Assembly (NCBI GenBank): GCA_017634255.1
Contig: JAGBNT010000067.1
Span: 1-10,382 of the forward strand
DNA from: Lachnospiraceae bacterium
Lineage (GTDB): Bacteria > Bacillota_A > Clostridia > Lachnospirales > Lachnospiraceae
Direction: 5' to 3'
Length of the DNA stretch: 10,382 bases
In this document: one piece after another, positions 1-5,584 of the stretch
Layout: each line of letters begins with the position of its first letter
How positions within the stretch are numbered: position 1 is the stretch's first letter
Translations under genes and position numbers: made by a program
The notes under the pieces: model-generated
Databases searched by the model: none
What the model saw: the letters and a program-made list of their open reading frames with translations, nothing else
What the model was told of the DNA's origin: nothing

Positions 1-1
1 G

Positions 2-877
2 GCAGAGGATGTGGACTTTTACTCGAGGATAATGGATGAAAACCAGCTGAGGGTCGAAATAATAAAGCTTTTTGAAGAACAGAACTCGACCTACAATGTT
101 TTGAAAAAGATATACCCCGACAAGCTGGTGCTCCTGGACAGCGGGAAGTTTAATTTCTTTGAGATAAACAGGGATCTGAACCCCTGTGAATATGTCAGGG
201 AATATTTTACATATGATGAAGACAGCGGAGAAATGGCCTACGCCCTGGACGGGGAGGTCAAGTCCGTTAAGGGAATAGACATTTCAAAGTATAACGGTGA
301 GATAAATTGGGAAAAGGTGGCCTCCTCAGGAGTAAAATACGCCTATATCAGAGCCGGTGTGAGGGGCTATGTCTCGGGGGAGATCGTCAAGGACGATACC
401 TTTGAAAAAAATATGGAAGAGGCCGGAGAAGCCGGACTGGATCTCGGCGTATATATATTCTCGCAGGCCGCGGACGTTAAAGAAGCCGAAGAGGAAGCCG
501 ACTTTGTGCTGGAATGTATCGAGGGGAAGGATATAAGCTGTCCCGTGGTCATAGATATAGAAAAGATAGACAATCCGGATACCGAGCCCAGGACCCTGCA
601 GCTTACACAGGAGCAGAGGACGGATATCGCCATTGCCTTCTGCGAAAGGATACGAAGCGCCGGGTACACTCCGATGATATATGGAAATCTCTATACCTTC
701 TTAAGGCTTCTCGATATGCAGAGGCTTGAGGAGTATGACAAGTGGTTTGCGGACTACATCTCGGATGAGGACAGGACTCCGTATTTTGCATATAAATTCA
801 AGGTATGGCAGTATGCCTCGGACGGAAAATGCCCCGGCATATCCGACGGGTGTGATGTAAATATCGCGTTTTATTGA
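2..877 (+). CDS. GH25-family muramidase (lysozyme), 5'-truncated by window edge
   Basis: A glycoside hydrolase family 25 domain fills the C-terminal two thirds. These enzymes hydrolyse the MurNAc-GlcNAc bond of peptidoglycan and act in the cell envelope. Numbering from the GTG at 11, I see the strand-1 motif G-I-D-I-S (Asp90), the paired acids in V-I-D-I-E (Asp182, Glu184), W-F-A-D-Y near 245-249, and a terminal K-V-W-Q-Y ... C-D-V-N block (Asp282). All expected active-site acids appear present. Residues 1-85 before the domain match nothing I recognise; in related proteins such a stretch links a membrane anchor to the catalytic domain. The frame stays open to base 2 and the GTG at 11 has no properly spaced ribosome binding site, so the true start is probably left of the window. 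The TGA stop is followed at once by the GAGGA of the next gene, so the two are probably cotranscribed. Confidence 0.85.
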   Translation, partial: AEDVDFYSRIMDENQLRVEIIKLFEEQNSTYNVLKKIYPDKLVLLDSGKFNFFEINRDLNPCEYVREYFTYDEDSGEMAYALDGEVKSVKGIDISKYNGEINWEKVASSGVKYAYIRAGVRGYVSGEIVKDDTFEKNMEEAGEAGLDLGVYIFSQAADVKEAEEEADFVLECIEGKDISCPVVIDIEKIDNPDTEPRTLQLTQEQRTDIAIAFCERIRSAGYTPMIYGNLYTFLRLLDMQRLEEYDKWFADYISDEDRTPYFAYKFKVWQYASDGKCPGISDGCDVNIAFY

Positions 878-887
878 GGACAGAGCT

Positions 888-1664
888 ATGGAGGACTACG
901 TAAAGCTAAAGGATATACCAAAATATTTTGGTCTGGAAAGGGGAGACAGCGTATGGCTCGCATCGGATGCAAAAAGGCTGCTGTACTCCTGCATAGAGCA
1001 TGGGGATGACAGCGACCTCAATGTTTTGATAGATGGGATGATCGACGTCATAGGACCCGAGGGGACCATAATGATACCGACCTTCAACTGGGAATTCTGC
1101 AAGGGAAAGACCTTCGACAGAAAAAAGACCCCGTGCAAGACAGGCATAATAGGGAAAACGGCATTAAAGAGGGATGATTTCATAAGGACCCAGCACCCTA
1201 TATACAGCTTTGCCGTTTGGGGCCGGGACGCCAGGGAGCTGGCGGATATGACTAATAAAAGCTCCTTCGGCGTGGATTCGCCCTTTACTTACTGCAAGGA
1301 AAACAACACCAAAAACGTGTTTATAGACGTGGAATGCCAGCATTCATTTACCTTTGTCCACTATGTCGAGGAGATGTGCGGCGTTCCTTACAGGTATTTG
1401 AAGGATTTTACCGCCGGATACATAGATTATGACGGGAGCGAGAGCACGAGGACCTATTCAATGAACGTAAGGGACCTGGATATGGATATCTTTGTGACCA
1501 TATATCCCTTTGAAGAGGAATTTACGGAGATCGGAGCCGCAAGGAGATATACGGTCAACGAGATTCCTATGAAAACTATAGAAATGGGGCCGACTTACGA
1601 TATAATAAAGAAGGACGTGCTGGAGAACAGGAGCAGAAAGGTCTGCACATATAAAGGACAATAA
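888..1664 (+). CDS. AAC(3)-family (antibiotic N-acetyltransferase-like) acyltransferase
   Basis: This 258-residue protein matches the AAC(3)/YokD fold family, whose members move an acetyl group from acetyl-CoA to an amino group on an aminosugar or related substrate. The G-T-I-M-I-P-T-F-N-W block (59-68) corresponds to the family's G-T-L-x-M-P-T-F motif. It is followed by H103-P with downstream S107 and G112, then F-G-V-D-S-P (127-132) and an H-Y-V-E-E-M-C-G-V-P-Y block with His158 and Glu161/162. The usual glycine-rich stretch before that histidine is replaced by D-V-E-C-Q, so it is divergent from the aminoglycoside resistance enzymes. Family members also occur in surface polysaccharide and secondary-metabolite clusters, which fits the neighbouring ACP and hydratase better than drug resistance does. 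The ATG is preceded by GAGGA at 876-880, overlapping the upstream stop. The substrate is unknown. Confidence 0.75.
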   Translation: MEDYVKLKDIPKYFGLERGDSVWLASDAKRLLYSCIEHGDDSDLNVLIDGMIDVIGPEGTIMIPTFNWEFCKGKTFDRKKTPCKTGIIGKTALKRDDFIRTQHPIYSFAVWGRDARELADMTNKSSFGVDSPFTYCKENNTKNVFIDVECQHSFTFVHYVEEMCGVPYRYLKDFTAGYIDYDGSESTRTYSMNVRDLDMDIFVTIYPFEEEFTEIGAARRYTVNEIPMKTIEMGPTYDIIKKDVLENRSRKVCTYKGQ

Positions 1665-1680
1665 AACAGGAGGAATCATT

Positions 1681-2508
1681 ATGAGAGTATTGGACACAAA
1701 ATTTGTAAGAGGCTTTATAAAAATGGCGGATGACGGCTTTCAGCAGGGCTGGCATGAGCGAAACGGTGGAAACTTGAGCTATCGCCTTACACCCCACGAG
1801 GTAGATGGAATAAGCTCGCGTCTTTCCGACAGGGAGGATTGGGCGCCCATAGGGACCTCCGTACCCGGCCTGGCAGGAGAATATTTCCTCGTGACGGGCT
1901 CAGGAAAGTATTTCAGAAATATTATCGTGGATCCGGAAGCCTGTATAGCGATAATCGAGGTGGACAGCAAGGGAGAAAATTATCGTATAAGATGGGGCCT
2001 CGTGGAGGGCGGAGTTCCCACCTCCGAGCTCGATACGCACCTTATGAATCACGAGGTTAAAAAGAGAGTTACAAATAATAAGCACAGGGTCATCTATCAC
2101 GCCCATACCACCAACACGATAGCGCTTACCTTCCTCCTTCCTCTGAAGGATGAGGTCTTTACCCGTGAGCTGTGGGAATGCGCTACCGAGTGTCCGGTCG
2201 TATTTCCCGAGGGAGTCGGAGTAGTGGGCTGGATGGTCCCCGGCGGCAGGGATATCGCCGTAGCTACCTCCAAGCTCATGGAGCAGTACAACGTGGCGAT
2301 CTGGGCCCATCACGGGATGTTCTGCTCGGGCGTAGATTTTGACGAGACCTTCGGACTTATGCATACCGTCGAGAAGTCCGCGGAGATCCTCATAAAGATA
2401 CTTTCGGTATCGCCCAAGCGTCTGCAATCCATACAGCCGCAGGATTTCAGGGATCTTGCAAAGGACTTCCACGTTACGCTCCCTGAAAAATTCCTATACG
2501 AGAAATAA
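1681..2508 (+). CDS. rhaD: Rhamnulose-1-phosphate aldolase (class II aldolase/adducin family)
   Basis: RhaD reversibly splits L-rhamnulose 1-phosphate into dihydroxyacetone phosphate and L-lactaldehyde in the cytoplasm, using Zn2+. The 275 residues match the E. coli enzyme's usual length (about 274) and align along the whole length as I recall it. The N-terminal W-H-E-R-N-G-G-N-L (24-32) is the phosphate-binding region. P-T-S-E-L carries Glu116, equivalent to the catalytic Glu117. H140-A-H142 and H211 of W-A-H-H-G supply the three zinc histidines. T-G-S-G-K-Y-F-R-N (72-80) is also conserved. A strong AGGAGG at 1668-1673, 7 nt before the ATG, fixes the start. No rhamnose isomerase, kinase or regulator is nearby. 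The gene instead lies between an acyltransferase-like gene and an ACP, so a role in synthesis, or on another deoxy-sugar phosphate, is possible. The family call is firm; the physiological substrate is not. Confidence 0.9.
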   Translation: MRVLDTKFVRGFIKMADDGFQQGWHERNGGNLSYRLTPHEVDGISSRLSDREDWAPIGTSVPGLAGEYFLVTGSGKYFRNIIVDPEACIAIIEVDSKGENYRIRWGLVEGGVPTSELDTHLMNHEVKKRVTNNKHRVIYHAHTTNTIALTFLLPLKDEVFTRELWECATECPVVFPEGVGVVGWMVPGGRDIAVATSKLMEQYNVAIWAHHGMFCSGVDFDETFGLMHTVEKSAEILIKILSVSPKRLQSIQPQDFRDLAKDFHVTLPEKFLYEK

Positions 2509-2526
2509 GAACGAAAGAGAGACATA

Positions 2527-2775
2527 ATGGACAGGCAGGAGATAATGGAGAGGATAAACGTCATATTCAGGGACGTTTTTGACGACGATACACTTGTCAT
2601 AGTGGATTCGACGAATGCCGAAGATATAGAGGATTGGGATTCGCTGGAGCACATAAACCTTATCATGGCTATGGAAAAGGACTTCGACCTGAAATTTAAT
2701 CTAAAGGAGGTTGGGGAGCTGGCCAACGTCGGTGAGATGGCAGATCTGATAGAGAGGAAGCTTAAAGAAAAATGA
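2527..2775 (+). CDS. Stand-alone acyl carrier protein
   Basis: A small acidic 82-residue protein with the acyl carrier fold. The D-S-L-E-H-I motif at 38-43 carries Ser39, the site where 4'-phosphopantetheine is attached, and the flanking helices II and III (I-N-L-I-M-A-M-E-K-D-F) are typical. ACPs hold growing or activated acyl groups as thioesters. The W-D-S-L-E-H form is unlike the housekeeping fatty-acid ACP (usually D-S-L-D-x-V) and resembles dedicated ACPs found in polysaccharide or secondary-metabolite clusters. The next gene overlaps by ATGA at 2772-2775, so translational coupling with the MaoC hydratase is likely, and the hydratase may act on the acyl chain carried here. The ribosome binding site is weak (purine-rich AAAGAGAGA ahead of the ATG), while the gap to rhaD is only 18 bp. 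Confidence 0.9.
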   Translation: MDRQEIMERINVIFRDVFDDDTLVIVDSTNAEDIEDWDSLEHINLIMAMEKDFDLKFNLKEVGELANVGEMADLIERKLKEK

Positions 2776-3188
2776 ATTCCTACAGCTATGATGAAATTGA
2801 GGTCGGCCAGAAGGAGGGCTTTTCCGTAACGGTCACCGAGGAAGCCCTGGACACCTTTAAGGGCATTACCGGGGACGTCAACCCGCTTCATAATGATGCG
2901 GACTTTGCGGTAAAAAAAGGATATAAGGGCAGGGTAGGCTATGGAATGCTGACCGCGGCCTATCTCTCCACTTTGGCGGGAGTATATCTGCCGGGGGAGA
3001 AAAGCCTTATACAGGGGGTGGAGCTTAAGTTTTCCCAGCCTGTGTACGCAGGAGACGTCCTTAATATTCAGGGCGAGGTGACGGAAAAGAACGACACCTT
3101 CAAGGTCATTAAGGTAAAGGTCACGATAAAAAACGGGGACAATAAAAAGGTACTTAAGGGAAGCATGCAGATAGGAGTTATGGAATAA
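2772..3188 (+). CDS. MaoC-like (R)-specific enoyl-CoA/ACP hydratase
   Basis: A 138-residue hot-dog-fold protein of the MaoC/R-hydratase group, which reversibly hydrates trans-2-enoyl thioesters to (R)-3-hydroxyacyl thioesters. The diagnostic hydratase motif F-K-G-I-T-G-D-V-N-P-L-H (29-40) is intact, with catalytic Asp35 and His40. The second conserved block reads G-R-V-G-Y-G-M-L (53-60), with Tyr where most relatives have His, a minor oddity. The length is typical of single-domain members. The start codon overlaps the ACP stop (ATGA), and an AAAGGAGG-like stretch is absent, so translation is probably coupled to the ACP. Pairing with a dedicated ACP suggests the substrate is an acyl-ACP, for example one step in making a 3-hydroxyacyl or crotonyl group. 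The hydratase family is well supported; the acyl substrate is inferred. Confidence 0.87.
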   Translation: MNSYSYDEIEVGQKEGFSVTVTEEALDTFKGITGDVNPLHNDADFAVKKGYKGRVGYGMLTAAYLSTLAGVYLPGEKSLIQGVELKFSQPVYAGDVLNIQGEVTEKNDTFKVIKVKVTIKNGDNKKVLKGSMQIGVME

Positions 3189-3189
3189 G

Positions 3190-3936
3190 ATGGACAAAGA
3201 AAAGCTGGAAAAACTGCAGAAAATAATAGATGGCTCGAGCAGGATAGTTTTCTTCGGCGGAGCGGGAGTTTCCACCGAAAGCGGCATACCCGATTTCAGG
3301 TCGGTGGACGGACTTTATAATCAAAAATATGATTACCCTCCCGAAGAGATCTTAAGCCATACCTTTTTTGTGAGAAATACAGAGGAATTTTACAGGTTCT
3401 ATTTTGATAAGATAGTGCTCGCAGGCTCGGACGTCGAGCCGAATAAGGCGCATTACAAGCTGGCTGAGCTGGAGCAGAAGAATAAGCTCATAGCCGTCGT
3501 TACCCAGAATATAGACGGCCTGCACCAGAAGGCCGGAAGCAAAAAGGTCTATGAGCTTCACGGGACCATATTGAAGAACCGCTGTACCCGCTGCGGCAAG
3601 TTCTTTGACCTGGACTATATGATAGCTCACAAGGACGATGGCGTACCCAAATGTGACGAGCCGGGCTGCGGCGGGACGATAAAGCCTGAGGTGGTGCTCT
3701 ATGAAGAGGGCCTGGACCAGGATACCATAGAGGGAGCGGTACAGGCCATACGCTCGGCGGATACCCTTATAATAGGGGGGACCTCCCTTGTCGTTTATCC
3801 GGCAGCGGGACTCATAGATTATTTTAACGGAGACAACCTTGTGGTGATAAATAAGTCGTCCACGTCCAGGGACGGCAATGCCGACCTTGTAATAGAGGAC
3901 AGCATAGGAGAGGTACTGGGCAGCATCAATATTTAG
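3190..3936 (+). CDS. cobB: NAD-dependent protein deacylase, Sir2/CobB family
   Basis: Sirtuins remove acetyl or longer acyl groups from lysine side chains, consuming NAD+ and giving nicotinamide and O-acyl-ADP-ribose. This 248-residue protein has the complete set of family motifs: G-A-G-V-S-T-E-S-G-I-P-D-F-R (24-37), T-Q-N-I-D-G-L-H (105-112), catalytic His124 in E-L-H-G, and a zinc ribbon with Cys132, Cys135, Cys155 and Cys160. G-G-T-S-L-V-V-Y-P-A-A follows at 196-206, and V-V-I-N-K closes the NAD site. This resembles the short housekeeping bacterial sirtuins; there is no extra effector domain. The ATG lies 1 bp after the MaoC stop, with AGGAG at 3173-3177 inside the end of that gene, so it belongs to the same operon. 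It may reverse lysine acylation arising from the acyl metabolism encoded just upstream (inference). Confidence 0.93.
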   Translation: MDKEKLEKLQKIIDGSSRIVFFGGAGVSTESGIPDFRSVDGLYNQKYDYPPEEILSHTFFVRNTEEFYRFYFDKIVLAGSDVEPNKAHYKLAELEQKNKLIAVVTQNIDGLHQKAGSKKVYELHGTILKNRCTRCGKFFDLDYMIAHKDDGVPKCDEPGCGGTIKPEVVLYEEGLDQDTIEGAVQAIRSADTLIIGGTSLVVYPAAGLIDYFNGDNLVVINKSSTSRDGNADLVIEDSIGEVLGSINI

Positions 3937-3945
3937 TGGTCTATG

Positions 3946-3985
3946 GGTGTTTGAATAACAACATATGTATATAAGTAAAAACACC
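3946..3985 (+). other. Inverted repeat after the Sir2 gene
   Basis: GGTGTTT (3946-3952) is complementary to AAACACC (3979-3985). The pair encloses an AT-rich loop that contains the palindrome ACATATGT (3961-3968). The right arm directly abuts the -35 box of the rpsF promoter. It could be a weak terminator for the upstream operon or an operator over the promoter. The stem is only 7 bp, the loop is 26 nt and no clean T-run follows, so confidence is low. Confidence 0.25.
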
Positions 3986-4014
3986 TTGCTTTAATAAAAA
4001 ACACATGTTAAAAT
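3986..4014 (+). promoter_or_regulatory. Sigma-A type promoter for rpsF-ssb-rpsR
   Basis: TTGCTT (3986-3991) and TAAAAT (4009-4014) are separated by exactly 17 bp. A TG at 4006-4007 gives an extended -10 (TG-N-TAAAAT). The predicted start of transcription is near 4020, leaving a leader of about 60 nt before the rpsF ATG. The site lies in the only long AT-rich gap upstream of the ribosomal protein operon. Confidence 0.7.
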
Positions 4015-4030
4015 ACTGACTCGTGATGTA

Positions 4031-4062
4031 TCCTTGCCCATACGAAGAGTATGAGCCAATTA
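4031..4062 (+). promoter_or_regulatory. Candidate rpsF leader hairpin (possible S6:S18 autoregulatory site)
   Basis: In the predicted 5' leader, CATAC (4039-4043) pairs with GTATG (4049-4053) around the loop GAAGA. TTG (4034-4036) pairs with CAA (4057-4059) outside an asymmetric internal loop (CC opposite AGC). In several bacteria the S6:S18 complex binds a hairpin with an asymmetric bulge in the rpsF leader and represses its own operon; position and shape fit here. The conserved CCG trinucleotide that I associate with that motif is not clearly present, so the assignment is tentative. Confidence 0.35.
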
Positions 4063-4083
4063 AGACCAAAGGGAGGTTAAAAG

Positions 4084-4551
4084 ATGAACAAGTATGAGTT
4101 AGCCCTTGCGGTTAGCGGTAAGCTTGACAGCGAAGCAGCGAATGCAGTCGTTGACAAGGCAAAGGCGTTGATCGAACGCTTCGGCGGAAAAATCAATTCG
4201 GTAGATGCCTGGGGAAAGAAGACATTCGCTTATGAAGTCCACAAGCAGAGGGACGGATATTACAACTTCGTTAAGTTCGAAGCAGAGCCCACCGCACCGG
4301 AAGAAATTGAGAAACGTATGCGCATTATGGACAACGTTTTGCGTTACCTCATCGTATCCGATGAAGACGAGGTTCAGGTAGGAGCTCCGAAGGAGGAGCA
4401 GCGCTACGAGGGAGAGACAGCAACAGCAGCACCTGCTGCAAGTGAAGCTCCTGAGCAGGCTGAGTCCGCTGATGAGCCCGAAGCCAGAGACACTGCTGAA
4501 GAGGCACCGGCTGGAGAAGCTGAAGCAGCATCGGAAACAGAAGCTGAATAA
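4084..4551 (+). CDS. rpsF: 30S ribosomal protein S6 with long acidic C-terminal tail
   Basis: S6 binds 16S rRNA in the platform of the small subunit as a complex with S18. Residues 1-95 form the usual S6 ferredoxin-like domain: M-N-K-Y-E-L-A-L-A-V start, W-G-K-K-T-F-A-Y-E-V (43-52), Y-Y-N-F-V-K-F (59-65) and M-D-N-V-L-R-Y-L-I-V (82-91). The protein is 155 residues, against about 95 for typical S6; the extra 60 or so residues are low-complexity Ala, Glu, Pro and Thr, strongly acidic and probably disordered. A GGGAGG at 4071-4076 is well placed for the ATG. Gene order rpsF-ssb-rpsR is the standard Firmicutes operon, and the first gene sits behind the promoter at 3986-4014. Confidence 0.97.
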   Translation: MNKYELALAVSGKLDSEAANAVVDKAKALIERFGGKINSVDAWGKKTFAYEVHKQRDGYYNFVKFEAEPTAPEEIEKRMRIMDNVLRYLIVSDEDEVQVGAPKEEQRYEGETATAAPAASEAPEQAESADEPEARDTAEEAPAGEAEAASETEAE

Positions 4552-4580
4552 TTGGATTTAATAAAGAAAGTAGGGCAGAT

Positions 4581-5027
4581 ATGAATAAAGTAATATTAAT
4601 GGGGCGCCTTACAAGAGATCCTGATATTCGCCAGTCACAGGGCGAAAACGCTATGACCATAGCCCGTTATACTCTTGCAGTCGACAGAAGGTTCAGGAGA
4701 AACGGAGCTGAACAGCAGGCTGATTTTATCAATATAGTCGCTTTCGGAAAGTCGGCTGAGTTTATTGAGAAATATGCCCACAAGGGAACAAAGCTTGTAG
4801 TCAGCGGTCGTATTCAGACAGGTAGTTACACAAATAAAGACGGACAGAAGGTTTATACAACGGACATAGTTGCCGAGGATCAGGAGTTTGCTGAGAGCAA
4901 AGCCTCTGCCGGTTCCTATCAGGGGGACAGCGGTTCTGCATATATCCCCAGAGAAGAGCCCTCGGGTATCGACGACGGGTTTGTGAACGTTCCGGACGGT
5001 ATAGACGAAGAGCTTCCGTTTAATTAG
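4581..5027 (+). CDS. ssb: Single-stranded DNA-binding protein
   Basis: SSB coats single-stranded DNA during replication, recombination and repair, and recruits partner enzymes through its C-terminal tip. The OB-fold spans about residues 1-105: M-N-K-V-I-L-M-G-R-L-T-R-D-P start, F-I-N-I-V-A-F-G-K (49-57), K-G-T-K-L-V-V-S-G-R-I-Q-T (68-80). A short Gly/Ser/Asp-rich linker (about 106-138) follows. The acidic tip reads D-E-E-L-P-F-N, so one Asn follows the Pro-Phe pair that is normally the very end. The length of 148 residues is slightly short for Firmicutes SsbA because the linker is short. It sits between rpsF and rpsR, with gaps of 29 and 24 bp, and is cotranscribed with them. Confidence 0.96.
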   Translation: MNKVILMGRLTRDPDIRQSQGENAMTIARYTLAVDRRFRRNGAEQQADFINIVAFGKSAEFIEKYAHKGTKLVVSGRIQTGSYTNKDGQKVYTTDIVAEDQEFAESKASAGSYQGDSGSAYIPREEPSGIDDGFVNVPDGIDEELPFN

Positions 5028-5051
5028 ACTTAAAGAATCGAGGTAGATATA

Positions 5052-5318
5052 ATGCCGTACAATAAAAGTAATGAACACTCAGATTCTCCTATGAGAAGGA
5101 GAGGCGGGATGCGCAGAAGGAAGAAGGTCTGTGTTTTCTGCGGAAAAGACAACATAATTAATTATAAGGATGTTACAAAGCTGAGAAGATTTATTTCAGA
5201 AAGAGGAAAGATACTTCCCAGACGTATAACGGGCAACTGTGCCAAGCATCAGAGAGCTCTTACCGTTGCCATTAAAAGAGCGCGTCATTTAGCATTGCTT
5301 CCTTATGTTGTTGAATAA
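5052..5318 (+). CDS. rpsR: 30S ribosomal protein S18 (zinc-binding form)
   Basis: S18 pairs with S6 on the platform of the 30S subunit. The 88-residue protein has a basic N-terminal arm ([12 protein letters not shown], 14-25) and the conserved core with [17 protein letters not shown] (38-54) and P-R-R-I-T-G (57-61 region). C27-x-x-C30 and C63-A-K-H66 form the four-ligand zinc site of the C+ paralogue type, so its stability is probably zinc dependent. A GAGGT at 5039-5043 serves the ATG. It is the last gene of the rpsF operon: a hairpin terminator follows 10 bp after the stop codon. Confidence 0.97.
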   Translation: MPYNKSNEHSDSPMRRRGGMRRRKKVCVFCGKDNIINYKDVTKLRRFISERGKILPRRITGNCAKHQRALTVAIKRARHLALLPYVVE

Positions 5319-5328
5319 GAATTATAAA

Positions 5329-5364
5329 GGAGACCGCCGCTATAAAGTGACGGTCTCTGTTGTT
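5329..5364 (+). terminator. Intrinsic terminator after rpsR
   Basis: GAGACCG (5330-5336) pairs with CGGTCTC (5351-5357). After one mismatch the stem continues as CGCT (5338-5341) with AGTG (5346-5349), closing an ATAA loop. The stem is followed by TGTTGTT (5358-5364), a moderate T-rich tract. Location 10 bp past the rpsR stop supports termination of the ribosomal operon, although the tract is imperfect and some readthrough is likely. Confidence 0.75.
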
Positions 5365-5372
5365 AAAATATG

Positions 5373-5411
5373 AGTAACCGTTCAGAACCCCTTGGGTTCC
5401 GAACAGTTACT
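5373..5411 (+). repeat. Hairpin 1 of the intergenic element
   Basis: GTAAC, GTTC and GAACCC (5374-5390) pair with GGGTTC, GAAC and GTTAC (5394-5410) with two single mismatches (C-A and A-C) around a CTT loop. One extra A-T pair joins 5373 and 5411. The total is about 16 paired positions. Because the left arm also pairs with the far right end of the element, two alternative folds compete. Confidence 0.8.
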
Positions 5412-5473
5412 GAAGCCCGCAATTAAGATTTGCTTCGCAAATGAGCGGGCTTCCTGCTAAATTTTCTTTTTTG
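5412..5473 (+). repeat. Hairpin 2 of the intergenic element with downstream T-rich tract
   Basis: GAAGCCCGC (5412-5420) pairs perfectly with GCGGGCTTC (5445-5453). Inside it, ATTTGC (5428-5433) pairs with GCAAAT (5437-5442) around a TTC loop. A T-rich tract (ATTTTCTTTTTT, 5461-5472) follows 7 nt later. This could act as a second terminator on the + strand, but the gap between stem and tract is longer than usual. Confidence 0.65.
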
Positions 5474-5477
5474 GTAC

Positions 5478-5564
5478 GCCCTCAGTATCAAGTGCAAAAC
5501 ATGCCAGTGGCATGTTTTGAATGCCGTTTAGATGCGCTGAGCGCATCTGGCATCGTTTTCGGGC
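5478..5564 (+). repeat. Branched double hairpin of the intergenic element
   Basis: GCCC (5478-5481) and GGGC (5561-5564) can close a branched structure holding two strong stems. In the first, CAAAACATGCC (5495-5505) pairs perfectly with GGCATGTTTTG (5509-5519) around AGT. In the second, AGATGCGC (5530-5537) pairs with GCGCATCT (5541-5548) around TGA, extended by ATGCC (5521-5525) with GGCAT (5549-5553) across a GTTT bulge. All three-base loops and perfect long stems are hallmarks of palindromic repeat elements. Confidence 0.7.
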
Positions 5565-5584
5565 TGTTCTGAATAGTTACAATT

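Larger units (their letters stand above)
5374..5580. repeat. 207-bp structured intergenic element with terminal inverted repeats (MITE-like)
   Basis: The left end GTAACCGTTCAGAAC (5374-5388) is the inverse complement of the right end GTTCTGAATAGTTAC (5566-5580) at 13 of 15 positions. A third related copy, GTTCCGAACAGTTAC (5396-5410), closes the first internal hairpin and matches the right end at 13 of 15 positions in direct orientation. The flanks AAATATGA (5366-5373) and AATTATGA (5581-5588) touch the two ends exactly and match at 7 of 8 positions, which could be a target-site duplication. No protein-coding sequence is evident inside. Most of the element folds into hairpins (listed separately). 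A non-autonomous mobile repeat or a dispersed structured RNA/attenuator element are the main options. No other copy occurs in this window. Confidence 0.6.

Noticed and set aside
2310..3287. Long minus-strand open frame (325 codons) opposite rhaD, ACP and MaoC
   Set aside because: It is antisense to three clearly conserved genes, has a Ser/Phe/Ile-rich composition with no recognisable motif, and spans gene boundaries. It is a shadow frame.
3190..3936. Sir2 as an NADase antiphage defence effector
   Set aside because: The protein is short, has an intact zinc ribbon and catalytic motifs of a deacylase, and no fused or adjacent Argonaute, TIR, HerA or STAND-type partner.
5374..5580. CRISPR-like or tRNA-like array
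   Set aside because: There are no regularly spaced identical repeats, no cloverleaf with a T-loop consensus, and the stems are simple palindromes of differing sequence.
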